Assembly: GCA_003138355.1 (NCBI GenBank)
Contig: PLFX01000029.1
Span: forward strand, 1 to 64,000
From: Solirubrobacterales bacterium
Lineage (GTDB): Bacteria > Actinomycetota > Thermoleophilia > Solirubrobacterales > Solirubrobacteraceae
Direction of reading: 5' to 3'
Length of the DNA: 64,000 bases
Below, one piece after another: positions 54,659 to 61,959 of this stretch. Each line of letters begins with the position of its first letter. Position 1 is the stretch's first letter. The position numbers were made by a program, and so were the translations under genes. Under the pieces are notes generated by a model. That model searched no databases, had not been told where the DNA came from, and worked only from the letters and a program-made list of their open reading frames with translations.

Positions 54659-55007
54659 CTGGAGCGCCGTCACTGCAGGCGTTCGACAGGAGCGTTCCCA
54701 GCGGTCTTCTCGGACCTCCCGTTCGTGAGTCACTGCGGGAGCAACAGAATCCCGGAGGTCGCAGAAATGCACGGTTGGCAGATGCCGCAGGCCGTCGTTG
54801 CCAACGACACTTCAAACCAGCGCGACAGGAGCGGGATCATGCGAGCCAGCCTCGCCCCAAGCAGCCACGAAGGATGATAGACCCACCCGGCGCGACGGAA
54901 GCGACGAGTTGGTCCGTCATTTGCGGCTGAACGGTGCGGCACCCGCCGACAAGCGCCTCGCAGAGCGAGGGTACACTGCGCGACGACTCTGAAAGCGAGG
55001 CTTTGTT
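54659..55007. other. Intergenic region without a supported gene
   Basis: A 349-bp spacer. One 36-codon ORF (MHGWQMPQAVVAND...) exists but has no recognisable features or ribosome site. No tRNA seen. Confidence 0.45.
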
Positions 55008-55295
55008 GTGTACTACAACGGAGACCATATGGGCGCCGGCGGCTGGGTTCTCATGGCGATCATCATGGTCGTACTGCTGGGCCTGCTTGTGGCGTTCATC
55101 GTGTGGCTCGTCGGGGACCAGCGGCGCCGCCCACACCGCGACCACTACCCGGTCGGCGGGTCCGCGAGCGAGATCCTCGATCGCCGCCTCGCCACGGGCG
55201 AGATCAGCGTCCAGGAATACGAGCGCGTCAAGGCCAGCCTCGCAGCACCGGCAGGCCCTCCACCCTCGACCACCGAGCCGCCAACCGCGCCATAG
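55008..55295 (+). CDS. SHOCT-domain membrane protein
   Basis: A 95-aa protein. GTG 55008 gives MYYNGDHMGAGGW, which matches the usual N-terminus of this family; ATG 55029 with GGAG is an alternative. One membrane helix (MAIIMVVLLGLLVAFIVWLV) is followed by the SHOCT motif SEILDRRLATGEISVQEYER. SHOCT proteins of this shape are common beside metal-resistance genes; the mechanism is unknown. Confidence 0.88.
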   Translation: MYYNGDHMGAGGWVLMAIIMVVLLGLLVAFIVWLVGDQRRRPHRDHYPVGGSASEILDRRLATGEISVQEYERVKASLAAPAGPPPSTTEPPTAP

Positions 55296-55315
55296 ATCCA
55301 GGCACGACGGCTGGC

Positions 55316-55455
55316 TTGAAAGGCGCGATCCGCAACGAGGCGAGGATCACCTGCCCACTATGCGGCACGTAGGCGAGGGAGACGATGCCCGAGAACGCGT
55401 GCCAACACCCCTACCGCTGCACAGGCAGTGGCGGCCCGCTGACGCCCAAGGGGGC
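55316..55455 (+). pseudogene. GDCCVxC-type small cysteine-rich (seleno)protein gene, decayed
   Basis: In one frame the sequence reads EARITCPLCGT, then TAG, then ARETMPENACQHPYRCTGSGG and PLTPKG. This follows the N-terminal half of GDCCVxC-domain proteins (CPxCG...ETMPxNACQ..Y.C.GCG..L.PK). The in-frame TAG cannot be selenocysteine (UGA), the second Cys of a CxxC has become Ser, and the defining GDCCVxC end is missing. It is a degenerate remnant. Confidence 0.6.
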
Positions 55456-55531
55456 GTTTTTCCGACAGTCTCCGCGACCGGTGGCCTGCCTGGTCTCGGG
55501 CTGCCGGTGGCTTGTCCGGTGTTGCGGCGGG

Positions 55532-55585
55532 GTTCGATCAGGTTGCGGCGGGGGCGGTGTTTTGTGTGGTGTGTTGGGTGAGCCA
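55532..55585. repeat. 54-bp repeat, copy 2 (LysR gene 3' end)
   Basis: This is the partner of 51620-51673 and spans the stop codon and the final codons (WLTQHTTQNTAPAAT) of the LysR gene plus a few downstream bases. Confidence 0.6.
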
Positions 55586-56473
55586 GCGCCAGAAGCTGCG
55601 GGCGGCAGCGGTGGCCGCGGGTCGTCGTCGGCGGACTGCGCGGAGTTCTCGCCCTAGATCGAGGTCGCGGATGGGTATGCCGGCGAGTGTGCCGGCGCGT
55701 TGTTCGGCGCTGATTGCGAGTCGCGACATCAGCGTGAATCCGCCTGCGACGAGGGCGCGTTTGAGGCTTTCGGCGCTCGCGGCTTCTAGGGTTGGGGTTA
55801 GTTCGACTCCAGCGGCGCTGAGAGCGGCTGTCGCGACGGCGCGCGTGCCTGACGCTGTCTCTCTGCTCAGGTAGGTCTGGCTGGGTAGTTCGCGGGCCGC
55901 GATCGATTTCCGTCTGGCCCAGCGGTGCCCCGTTGCGACGACGACGACGAGCTCGTCGCGAGCCACGGTGAGCGACTCGAGGCCGTCGAGCTCGTCGAGG
56001 CCTTCGACGAAGCCGATTTCGCTGCGGCCATCGCGGATTGCATCGAGAACTCCTCGCGAGTTGACGATCTCCAGTTGGGGATGCACGTCGGGTCGCTCAG
56101 CGCGGAACTGGGATAGCCAGTCGGGTAGAAGGAACTCGCCGATTGTGTGGCTCGCGCTCAGCCGCAGGGTGAGGCTGGCATCGGCGTGTGCTGCTGCGGC
56201 GGCTTGGTTGACGCTTTCGAGCTGCGCGAGTGCCTGTTTCGCGGGGAGGTAGATCAGGCGGCCGAGGTCGGTCGGGCGCGCGCCGAAGCGTCCGCGTTCC
56301 AGCAGTCTCCCGCCGAGGCGTCGCTCCAAAGATTGGATGCGTTTCGTCGCTGCGGACTGGGTTAGCTGTAGCGAGTCGGCGGCGCCCTGGACGCTGCCGG
56401 TGTCGACCGCTGCCACGAATGCTGCCAGCTCGCCTCCGGAGGGCGGATTGGCGGGTGATGTCGTGGTGGGCAT
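55538..56473 (-). CDS. LysR-family transcriptional regulator
   Basis: A 311-aa regulator. The N-terminal winged helix is typical (FVAAVDTGSVQGAADSLQLTQSAATKRIQSLERRLG). The substrate-binding domain begins at about residue 90 (LTLRLSASHTIGEFLLPDWL). It is divergent from the yeiH-like gene with 85 bp between starts, the standard LysR-target layout, so it probably activates that exporter in response to a sulfur compound. Confidence 0.93.
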   Translation of the reverse strand: MPTTTSPANPPSGGELAAFVAAVDTGSVQGAADSLQLTQSAATKRIQSLERRLGGRLLERGRFGARPTDLGRLIYLPAKQALAQLESVNQAAAAAHADASLTLRLSASHTIGEFLLPDWLSQFRAERPDVHPQLEIVNSRGVLDAIRDGRSEIGFVEGLDELDGLESLTVARDELVVVVATGHRWARRKSIAARELPSQTYLSRETASGTRAVATAALSAAGVELTPTLEAASAESLKRALVAGGFTLMSRLAISAEQRAGTLAGIPIRDLDLGRELRAVRRRRPAATAAARSFWRWLTQHTTQNTAPAAT

Positions 56474-56487
56474 CTTCCGAATCTAGC

Positions 56488-56502
56488 ATTCCAGACAGGA
56501 AT
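56488..56502. promoter_or_regulatory. LysR box between lysR and yeiH
   Basis: ATTCCAGACAGGAAT has perfect 5-bp arms around 5 bp and satisfies the T-N11-A rule. It lies 14 bp upstream of the lysR start, where an autoregulatory site is usually found. Confidence 0.6.
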
Positions 56503-56558
56503 ACCTGCGTGTTCAGATCGACTGGTTCGCGTGGCCGGCGGCGACGACGATTGGGAGA

Positions 56559-57620
56559 ATGCAATCCGGACCGCTGGCACCCGCGCGACTTGGTGCTGTC
56601 GTGCGTGGCTCGGGCCGGGACGCTCCCGGCACCGGGCGGCGTCCCGGGTTGGCGCTAGCGGTCGCTGTCGCCGCCGTTGCGACCGTCGCCGCGCACTGGA
56701 TACCGATCGTGGGCGGCCCCGTGCTTGGGATCGTGCTCGGCGTGTCGCTGGCAACGGCACATCGGCCGAGCCGAGCGCTCGAGCCCGGGATTGCTTTTGC
56801 CGGTAGATCTGTGTTGCAGGTCGCGGTGGTCGTGCTCGGGGCGCAGCTGTCGCTTGGCGAGGTCGTGAGCATCGGGTTGCGTTCGCTGCCCGTCCTTCTG
56901 GGAACGCTCGCGGTCTGCTTGCTCCTAGCCGCGGCTCTGGGCCGTCTGCTGCGCGTCCCGTCGGATTTGCGCACGCTGATCGGTGTCGGGACCGGGATCT
57001 GCGGAGCGTCGGCGATCGCCGCCGTTACTCCGGTTATCGATGCCGCGGCGATCGATGTCGCCTACGCGATCTCAACGATCTTCCTGTTCAACATCGCAGC
57101 CGTGATCCTGTTTCCGATCCTCGGCCACGCGCTGGGATTGGGCCAGCAGGCGTTCGGTGTGTTTGCGGGGACGGCCGTCAATGACATGTCCTCGGTCGTT
57201 GCGGCTGCGACGACCTACGGCAGCGGCGCCGCGCACACGGCCGTGGTGGTCAAGCTCACGCGGACGCTGATGATCATCCCGATCTGCGTCGTTCTCGCGA
57301 TCGGCGAGCGCCGCCACGACAGAGCATCGCGAGCCCATCGCTTCTCCGCTCGATCAGTCCTCAAGCTGGTGCCGGCATTCCTGTTCGGGTTCCTTGCGCT
57401 CGCGGCGGCCAACAGCGCGGGCCTGATCCCCGCCTCAACTCACCATGCACTCACCGAGGTGGCGACGCTGCTGATCACGGTCGCGCTCTCAGCGATCGGC
57501 CTGTCGACCGACCTCGCCGGCTTCAAGCGAACTGGCGCGCGACCGATCCTGCTCGGCGCGGCGCTTTGGGTAGCGGTCTCGGCAACGAGTCTCGGGCTCC
57601 AAAGCCTGACCGGCCTATGA
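56559..57620 (+). CDS. yeiH: YeiH-family putative sulfate exporter
   Basis: A 353-aa membrane protein with about ten helices (UPF0324/PSE family). Characteristic segments are GRSVLQVAVVVLGAQLSLGE, GVGTGICGASAIAAVTPVI and AGTAVNDMSSVVAAATTYG. Members are regulated by LysR proteins and linked to export of sulfate or sulfite-derived anions. The rest of this neighbourhood (rhodaneses, OsmC, TusA) supports a sulfur role. Confidence 0.92.
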   Translation: MQSGPLAPARLGAVVRGSGRDAPGTGRRPGLALAVAVAAVATVAAHWIPIVGGPVLGIVLGVSLATAHRPSRALEPGIAFAGRSVLQVAVVVLGAQLSLGEVVSIGLRSLPVLLGTLAVCLLLAAALGRLLRVPSDLRTLIGVGTGICGASAIAAVTPVIDAAAIDVAYAISTIFLFNIAAVILFPILGHALGLGQQAFGVFAGTAVNDMSSVVAAATTYGSGAAHTAVVVKLTRTLMIIPICVVLAIGERRHDRASRAHRFSARSVLKLVPAFLFGFLALAAANSAGLIPASTHHALTEVATLLITVALSAIGLSTDLAGFKRTGARPILLGAALWVAVSATSLGLQSLTGL

Positions 57621-57673
57621 GCACTCGGATTCGCCCCCGGCCGGCGCACCGGTCACCCTAATCCCACAGGCAA

Positions 57674-57687
57674 ACAGTTGTGTAGAT
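57674..57687. promoter_or_regulatory. ArsR-type operator upstream of the rhodanese-methyltransferase genes
   Basis: ACAGTTGTGTAGAT differs by one base from ACAATTGTGTAGAT at 59387-59400, which precedes the DUF2892-OsmC-rhodanese operon. Related sequences flank the ArsR gene between these two operons, so the sites probably form its regulon. Confidence 0.55.
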
Positions 57688-57701
57688 GCTACTGTTGGGC
57701 T

Positions 57702-58193
57702 GTGAACGGTGCTCTGGATCGCATGCAGCGTAGGGCGGTGCCGATGCGGGTTCCGCGAGCTGTCGCTGGTGAGGTCGGGCTGTTCGAGGTTGACGCGACT
57801 TGGGGGGTGATCCAGCCCTTGAAGCTTGACGCGCGTGTCGAGACTGTGGGGGAACTCGAGCTGCGCGAGCACGCGCGCGCAGGAGCGCTGCTCGTCGATG
57901 TCCGCCTGCGCCGCTACCTCGGCGGCGGCACGATTCCGGGCGCCGTCAACATCCCAAGAGCCGAGATCGTCGAGCGGCGTGACGAGCTTGGTGACGGGGT
58001 GGTCGTCGTCTTTTGCAATGGGCCGCAGTGTCCGGCGAGCGGCCAGGCAATCGCGGCGCTGCTGTCCGTCGGTTGGCCGGCTGGCTCGCTGCGCTATTAC
58101 CGCGGCGGGATTCACGACTGGGTCACACTCGGGCTGCCTTTGGCGCCGACCGTACCCGCACCGCCCCGAGCGCCGGCGAGCGTGGCGAGGTGA
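57702..58193 (+). CDS. Rhodanese-domain sulfurtransferase
   Basis: About 163 aa from GTG 57702 (ATG 57723 is also possible). A 45-residue leader precedes a single rhodanese domain with LLVDVRLRRYLGGGTIPGAV, the active-site loop VVVFCNGPQCPASG (catalytic Cys) and YYRGGIHDWVTLGLPL. It moves sulfane sulfur between thiols. It is 13 bp from a methyltransferase gene, in one operon. Confidence 0.88.
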   Translation: MNGALDRMQRRAVPMRVPRAVAGEVGLFEVDATWGVIQPLKLDARVETVGELELREHARAGALLVDVRLRRYLGGGTIPGAVNIPRAEIVERRDELGDGVVVVFCNGPQCPASGQAIAALLSVGWPAGSLRYYRGGIHDWVTLGLPLAPTVPAPPRAPASVAR

Positions 58194-58206
58194 GGCGCGC
58201 ACAGTG

Positions 58207-58803
58207 ATGGCGGAACGCGACCCGAAGAAGTTCGACCCCGCCCGCGCGGCGAGCCTCGACGCAGCGGAACGCGAGGACTACCTGCCCAGCGAGAAGCTCG
58301 TCGCACTGCTCGAGCTCGACGGCAGCGAGACCGTCCTCGACTACGGCGCAGGCACCGGCCGACTGGCACTGCTCGCCGCGGAGAGAGCGCCGGGAGGGCG
58401 CGTGGTCGCGGTCGATGAGAGCCCGGAAATGATCGAGCACCTGAAGCGCCGTCTCGCCGCGGCGCCGAACACCGAGGCAGTGCTGATAGTCGCCAACCAG
58501 GTGCCGCTCGCCGACCACGTCGTCGATCGGATCCTCGCTGTCAACCTGCTGCACGAGATTCGCGGCGAGGGGGCGCTCAGCGAGATGCGCCGCGTCCTGG
58601 CACCGATGGGCGTGCTGCTCGTGGTCGACTGGGAACGCGGCGGGAGGAGACAGGGCGGGCCACCCGACGAGATCCTTTACACGGCCGGCGAAGCGGCCAG
58701 CGAACTGCGTTCCAACGGATTTGACACGGCGGAGATCGACGCCGGACTGCCGTTTCACTTCGCAATCCGAGCGACCCCACCGGCCGACACCAACAGCTAC
58801 TGA
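58207..58803 (+). CDS. Class I SAM-dependent methyltransferase
   Basis: A 198-aa protein; start ATG 58207 (MAERDPKKFDPARAASLD). SAM motif I is VLDYGAGTGRLALLAAERAPG, the acidic loop is VVAVDESPEMI and motif II covers VVDRILAVNLLHEIRGEG. Small stand-alone methyltransferases of this type often sit beside ArsR and rhodanese genes. The acceptor is unknown; a thiol or metalloid is a guess from context. Confidence 0.88.
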   Translation: MAERDPKKFDPARAASLDAAEREDYLPSEKLVALLELDGSETVLDYGAGTGRLALLAAERAPGGRVVAVDESPEMIEHLKRRLAAAPNTEAVLIVANQVPLADHVVDRILAVNLLHEIRGEGALSEMRRVLAPMGVLLVVDWERGGRRQGGPPDEILYTAGEAASELRSNGFDTAEIDAGLPFHFAIRATPPADTNSY

Positions 58804-58874
58804 GGCGCGAATAGCAGGACGCGCGTCCTCGCGTAGGCGGGCTCGCGTACTTGGTGGCCCGTGTGGTGCGCCGC

Positions 58875-59231
58875 TCAGGCGGCCGTTACGGACTGGAGGG
58901 CTGCGTCGAGCTCGTTGAGTTGGCGTCGCACGCCGCCACAGACCTGTTCGCAGAGCTCGAACACGCCGTCGTCGGCGATCGCGTAGTTCACGTGGTTGCC
59001 ATTCTTGGTGCGCGTGACCATGCCGGCGGCGTGGAGGATGGCGAGGTGCTTGGAGACGTTTTGCTGGGTCGCTCCGACGGCCTCCTGGAGCTCGCTGACG
59101 GTTGCGCTGCGCTCACGCAGCTGGTCCAAGAGCTTGATTCGCATCGGCTCGGAAAGCACGCGAAAGCGCTGCGCGATCAGCTCGATCAGCGGGTCCGAAA
59201 GCGGGTGCGTGACGGTCAGAACCCGGGCCAC
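58875..59231 (-). CDS. ArsR-family regulator with CxxxC near the C-terminus
   Basis: A 118-aa winged-helix protein starting at GTG 59231. The recognition helix reads ATQQNVSKHLAILHAAGMV. FELCEQVCGGV carries two cysteines, the type of arrangement seen in thiol- or persulfide-responsive ArsR proteins, and no His/Asp zinc site is present. Converging on one operon and divergent from another, both with matching ACA(A/G)TTGTGTAGAT sites, it is the likely local regulator of sulfur genes. Confidence 0.9.
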   Translation of the reverse strand: MARVLTVTHPLSDPLIELIAQRFRVLSEPMRIKLLDQLRERSATVSELQEAVGATQQNVSKHLAILHAAGMVTRTKNGNHVNYAIADDGVFELCEQVCGGVRRQLNELDAALQSVTAA

Positions 59232-59253
59232 AAAGCCAAGCGTAGCACGCCGT

Positions 59254-59263
59254 CACAGTTGTG
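59254..59263. promoter_or_regulatory. ArsR-type operator near the arsR start
   Basis: CACAGTTGTG lies 23 bp upstream of the ArsR start and shares CA(A/G)TTGTG with the operon operators. A further reversed copy (GCAGTTGTGCAATTG on the minus strand) lies near 59318-59332. Autoregulation is inferred. Confidence 0.45.
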
Positions 59264-59343
59264 CAGTTGACGCAGTGAGGCCTGCCGGGCGCCCTCGAGG
59301 CACCGTCGACAGCCACCAATTGCACAACTGCACCGGCGTGCGG

Positions 59344-59396
59344 TTGACAAATGGCCGGCCTGGAGCTAGGCTGACGGCACAAGTACACAATTGTGT
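59344..59396 (+). promoter_or_regulatory. Promoter and palindromic operator of the DUF2892-OsmC-rhodanese operon
   Basis: TTGACA (59344-59349), a 17-bp spacer, and TAGGCT (59367-59372) form a good promoter. Just downstream, ACACAATTGTGT (59385-59396) is a perfect 12-bp palindrome. A repressor bound there would block transcription. Confidence 0.65.
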
Positions 59397-59424
59397 AGAT
59401 CGCCACGCTGGTCTAGGAGCCAAG

Positions 59425-59703
59425 ATGCCCCCGAAGGATCAACCGCCGTCACGTTGGCCGCTGGAGCGAGCGCTGTTTGCGCTCACCGCCACGATCACGC
59501 TCCTGTCGGTCGGGCTTGGCGCGTTCGTATCGCGCTGGTTCCTGTTGGCCGCCGCGCTGGTCGGTGTCGGCCAATGGTTGTATGTCACCGTCGGTGACTG
59601 CCCCGGCGCGATGCTGCTACGCCGTGGCTGCCGGCTGCGCTCAGCGATCTACCCCAACGAAACCGTCCCCGCCGAGAAACCGGTCGTCCCGGCCGCGACC
59701 TGA
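59425..59703 (+). CDS. DUF2892 (YgaP transmembrane-like) protein
   Basis: A 92-aa protein starting at ATG 59425 after AGGAG. Two membrane helices (ALFALTATITLLSVGLGAFV and RWFLLAAALVGVGQWLYVTV) are followed by GDCPGAMLLRRGC. In YgaP this membrane part is fused to a rhodanese; here the rhodanese is a separate gene two positions downstream. It is the first gene of a three-gene sulfur operon. Confidence 0.87.
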   Translation: MPPKDQPPSRWPLERALFALTATITLLSVGLGAFVSRWFLLAAALVGVGQWLYVTVGDCPGAMLLRRGCRLRSAIYPNETVPAEKPVVPAAT

Positions 59704-59720
59704 ACGAAGGAAACCCAGTC

Positions 59721-60140
59721 ATGAGCTTCACAGCAAGTGCACGCTCAATCGACGGAACACTGCGGCACGAGATCGACGTCAACGGGCGCCACACGATCAT
59801 CACCGACGAGCCCGAAAGCGTGGGCGGCACAGACACCGCGCCGGCACCTCACGAGCTGCTGGCGGCGACGCTCGCCTCCTGTGTGTCAACGATGATCGTG
59901 CTGTACGCGCGCCGCCACGACTGGCATCTGGGGGACGTCCACGTCGACGTCGTCTACGACGCCGATACCAGCCCGCGGCACGTGGACATCGAGGTCCACC
60001 TCCCCGAAGGCCTCACCGGCGAGCAGGCCGACCGCCTCAAGCGCGTCGCCGATACCTGCCCCGTGCGCCGCGCACTCGAAGCCGGCTTTGCCTTCGAGGA
60101 ACGACTCGAGTTTGACCCGCCCCAGGCACTCCACGCCTGA
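59721..60140 (+). CDS. OsmC-family peroxidase-like protein
   Basis: A 139-aa OsmC/Ohr-fold protein. The two redox cysteines are in LLAATLASCVSTMIVLYA and ADTCPVRRALEAG, the positions used for thiol peroxidase chemistry in the family. It lies 17 bp after DUF2892 and 57 bp before a rhodanese; in sulfur operons such OsmC proteins may handle sulfane sulfur or organic peroxides. Confidence 0.92.
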   Translation: MSFTASARSIDGTLRHEIDVNGRHTIITDEPESVGGTDTAPAPHELLAATLASCVSTMIVLYARRHDWHLGDVHVDVVYDADTSPRHVDIEVHLPEGLTGEQADRLKRVADTCPVRRALEAGFAFEERLEFDPPQALHA

Positions 60141-60197
60141 GCAAGACACCCCGGCGCCAACACGACGCCGGACAAACACGACGAAACGGAGGACGCG

Positions 60198-60557
60198 ATG
60201 GGCTGGCTAAAGACAGCACTGGGCGGAGGTCAGGGCGTCGATGCGCGCGCCGCAGACGGACTCGTGCGCGCTGGAGCAACACTCCTTGACGTACGCAGCA
60301 CCGCTGAATGGCGCGCCGGCCACGCACCCGGAGCACGACACGTTCCCCTCGGCGAGCTCGAGAGCCGGCTCGACAAACTCCCACGCGATCAACCCGTCAT
60401 AGCCGTCTGCCGCGCAGGAGGACGCTCCGCCAGAGCCACCGCGCTACTTACCCGCAACGGCTTCGACGCAAAGAACCTCAGCGGCGGCATGCGCGCCTGG
60501 GCCTCAGCCGGCCTCGCCGTCAAGACCGACAACGGGCGCAACGGCACAGTCGCCTGA
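60198..60557 (+). CDS. Rhodanese-domain sulfurtransferase
   Basis: A 119-aa single-domain rhodanese with LLDVRSTAEWRAGHAPGARH, active-site loop VCRAGGRSARATALL (catalytic Cys) and LSGGMRAWASAGL. It is the last gene of the DUF2892-OsmC-rhodanese unit and is followed by a strong hairpin. Together with DUF2892 it recreates a split YgaP. Confidence 0.93.
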   Translation: MGWLKTALGGGQGVDARAADGLVRAGATLLDVRSTAEWRAGHAPGARHVPLGELESRLDKLPRDQPVIAVCRAGGRSARATALLTRNGFDAKNLSGGMRAWASAGLAVKTDNGRNGTVA

Positions 60558-60565
60558 CCCCGCAT

Positions 60566-60587
60566 CGACCCGCGCCCTCGCGGGTCG
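60566..60587 (+). terminator. Hairpin after the rhodanese gene
   Basis: CGACCCGCG, loop CCCT, CGCGGGTCG: a perfect 9-bp GC stem beginning 9 bp after the stop. There is no T-run, as is common for actinobacterial terminators. Confidence 0.7.
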
Positions 60588-60833
60588 CTCCTCCCAAGCA
60601 CGCGAGTAGGCGTCCCAGGCAACTCATCGCACGCTCCCGCTTCGGAAGAAGAGCGAGCGCAGAGCCCGGTGGCGATGTCGTTGGCGGCCCCAGCTGGGCA
60701 TCACGGTGCGAGGCTGCGGCCAGAATCGCTCGACGTAGGGTGGGGATCCGTGGACGCCGCTTGTGATTGCGAAAGACTCTGCAATCTCTTACACAGCTCG
60801 CGCCGGCTCACGGGGTGAGTCGCGGACTACTGC

Positions 60834-61073
60834 ATGAAGGTCAGGCCCAACGAGCCGACACCCTCCGGCAGAGTCGCGCGCCGCCAGCCCAGGGACCCAC
60901 CGGGCAGCTCGGACAACACCACCCCCGGCCAGGTGCTGAAGATCATCGCCACCGACCGCGGCTCCGCCGCCGACATACCCGCCTGGGCTCGGGACACCGA
61001 CAACGAGCTGCTCGGCTCCCATGAGGACGACGGCGTCTTCACCTATTACGTACGCAAGGGCGCCGAGGACTGA
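60834..61073 (+). pseudogene. TusA-family sulfurtransferase without its catalytic N-terminus
   Basis: The last 50 residues (PGQVLKIIATDRGSAADIPAW, ARDTDNELLGSHEDDGVFTYYVRKG) match the C-terminal two thirds of TusA/SirA proteins. The expected N-terminus with the CPxP cysteine motif is missing; the ORF instead begins with 30 unconserved, Pro/Arg-rich residues. Without the cysteine it cannot relay sulfur. It follows the rhodanese operon, where an intact TusA would make sense. Confidence 0.7.
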
Positions 61074-61225
61074 TTTGAAACCGGGGGTGGGAGCATCCGA
61101 TCAGCTCCGTTCCACGCGCCTGCTTCCGAAGACGAGCGAGAGCGCGCGAGCCAGGCCGCCCGGTAGTGAGGCGCTGACCATGCAACCGAACCAAGAAATG
61201 GCGTGTTTACAGCACCTGTTCTCAG

Positions 61226-61299
61226 TGGGCGGTGCTGGGTTCGAACCAGCGACCTCCTGCTTGTAAGGCAGGCGCTCTGACCAGCTGAGCTAACCGCCC
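61226..61299 (-). tRNA. tRNA-Val (anticodon TAC)
   Basis: A complete 74-nt cloverleaf: acceptor GGGCGGT/ACCGCCC, D-arm GCTC...GAGC, anticodon stem CCTGC/GCAGG with loop CTTACAA, T-arm GCTGGTTCGAACCCAGC, discriminator A. CCA is not encoded. Confidence 0.97.
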
Positions 61300-61339
61300 G
61301 GGTGCGATCGCGCACCCAATCTAGCGAGCCCGCGGGCGA

Positions 61340-61846
61340 TCAGGCGGGCGTCATCGAATAGGTGACGGTGAATTCAGCTTCGACGTTGCAAGAGCCCACC
61401 GGGTCGATGATCGCGGGGACCATCGCACCGTGCTTGACCTTGTGCCGGCTGGAAGGAGTGCTCCGCGGCTTGGCTCCCTGCGCGTAGAGGACCGTACCGG
61501 TGCAGAGATTGCTCGAGTCCGAGGTTTCGGTCACGTTCGTGATCGGGCCGAGGGTCGCGCCGATCTGGTTCGCGATGAAGGTCGCTTTCTGGCTTGCATT
61601 GGTCAGGGCGTTCCCGAGCGCGGTCTGGTAGGTCGACTGCGCCGTGGTCTGATCGGTCCCGGTCGGGAGCGTCATGACGTCGCTGCCGTTGACGATGATC
61701 GTGTCGCTCGATGTCGTGGCCGTCGCTCCAGTCGTCCCGGTCGGGCCGGTTGAAGAGTTATCTGCCTGGGCGCTGCCAAGCTGGCTGGCGCCGACGCCGG
61801 CGATCAGCGCGGCGAGTGCGATGAGGGTGGTGCGCTGTCTTGTCAC
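61340..61846 (-). CDS. SIMPL-domain (DUF541) secreted protein
   Basis: A 168-aa protein with a signal peptide (MTRQRTTLIALAALIAGVGA, likely cleavage after SAQA). A Ser/Thr/Gly-rich linker leads to a SIMPL-like region with ALTNASQKATFIANQIGATL and VTYSMTPA at the end. SIMPL proteins are periplasmic or secreted and of uncertain function. The usual repeats are shortened, so only part of the domain is clear. Confidence 0.75.
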   Translation of the reverse strand: MTRQRTTLIALAALIAGVGASQLGSAQADNSSTGPTGTTGATATTSSDTIIVNGSDVMTLPTGTDQTTAQSTYQTALGNALTNASQKATFIANQIGATLGPITNVTETSDSSNLCTGTVLYAQGAKPRSTPSSRHKVKHGAMVPAIIDPVGSCNVEAEFTVTYSMTPA

Positions 61847-61959
61847 GCGGGCCTCCGTACGTAGTGGATCTACAGCACCTACGTACGAGCAACGGATCCG
61901 TCACGCTCGGCGGACAGGGAGAATGAGCCTGTGGCAGCTGCTAGCTGGACGAAACGCTG

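Noticed and set aside
55316-55372. Selenoprotein reading of the GDCCVxC-like frame
   Set aside because: The interrupting codon is TAG, not TGA, and the selenocysteine-bearing end of the domain is missing.
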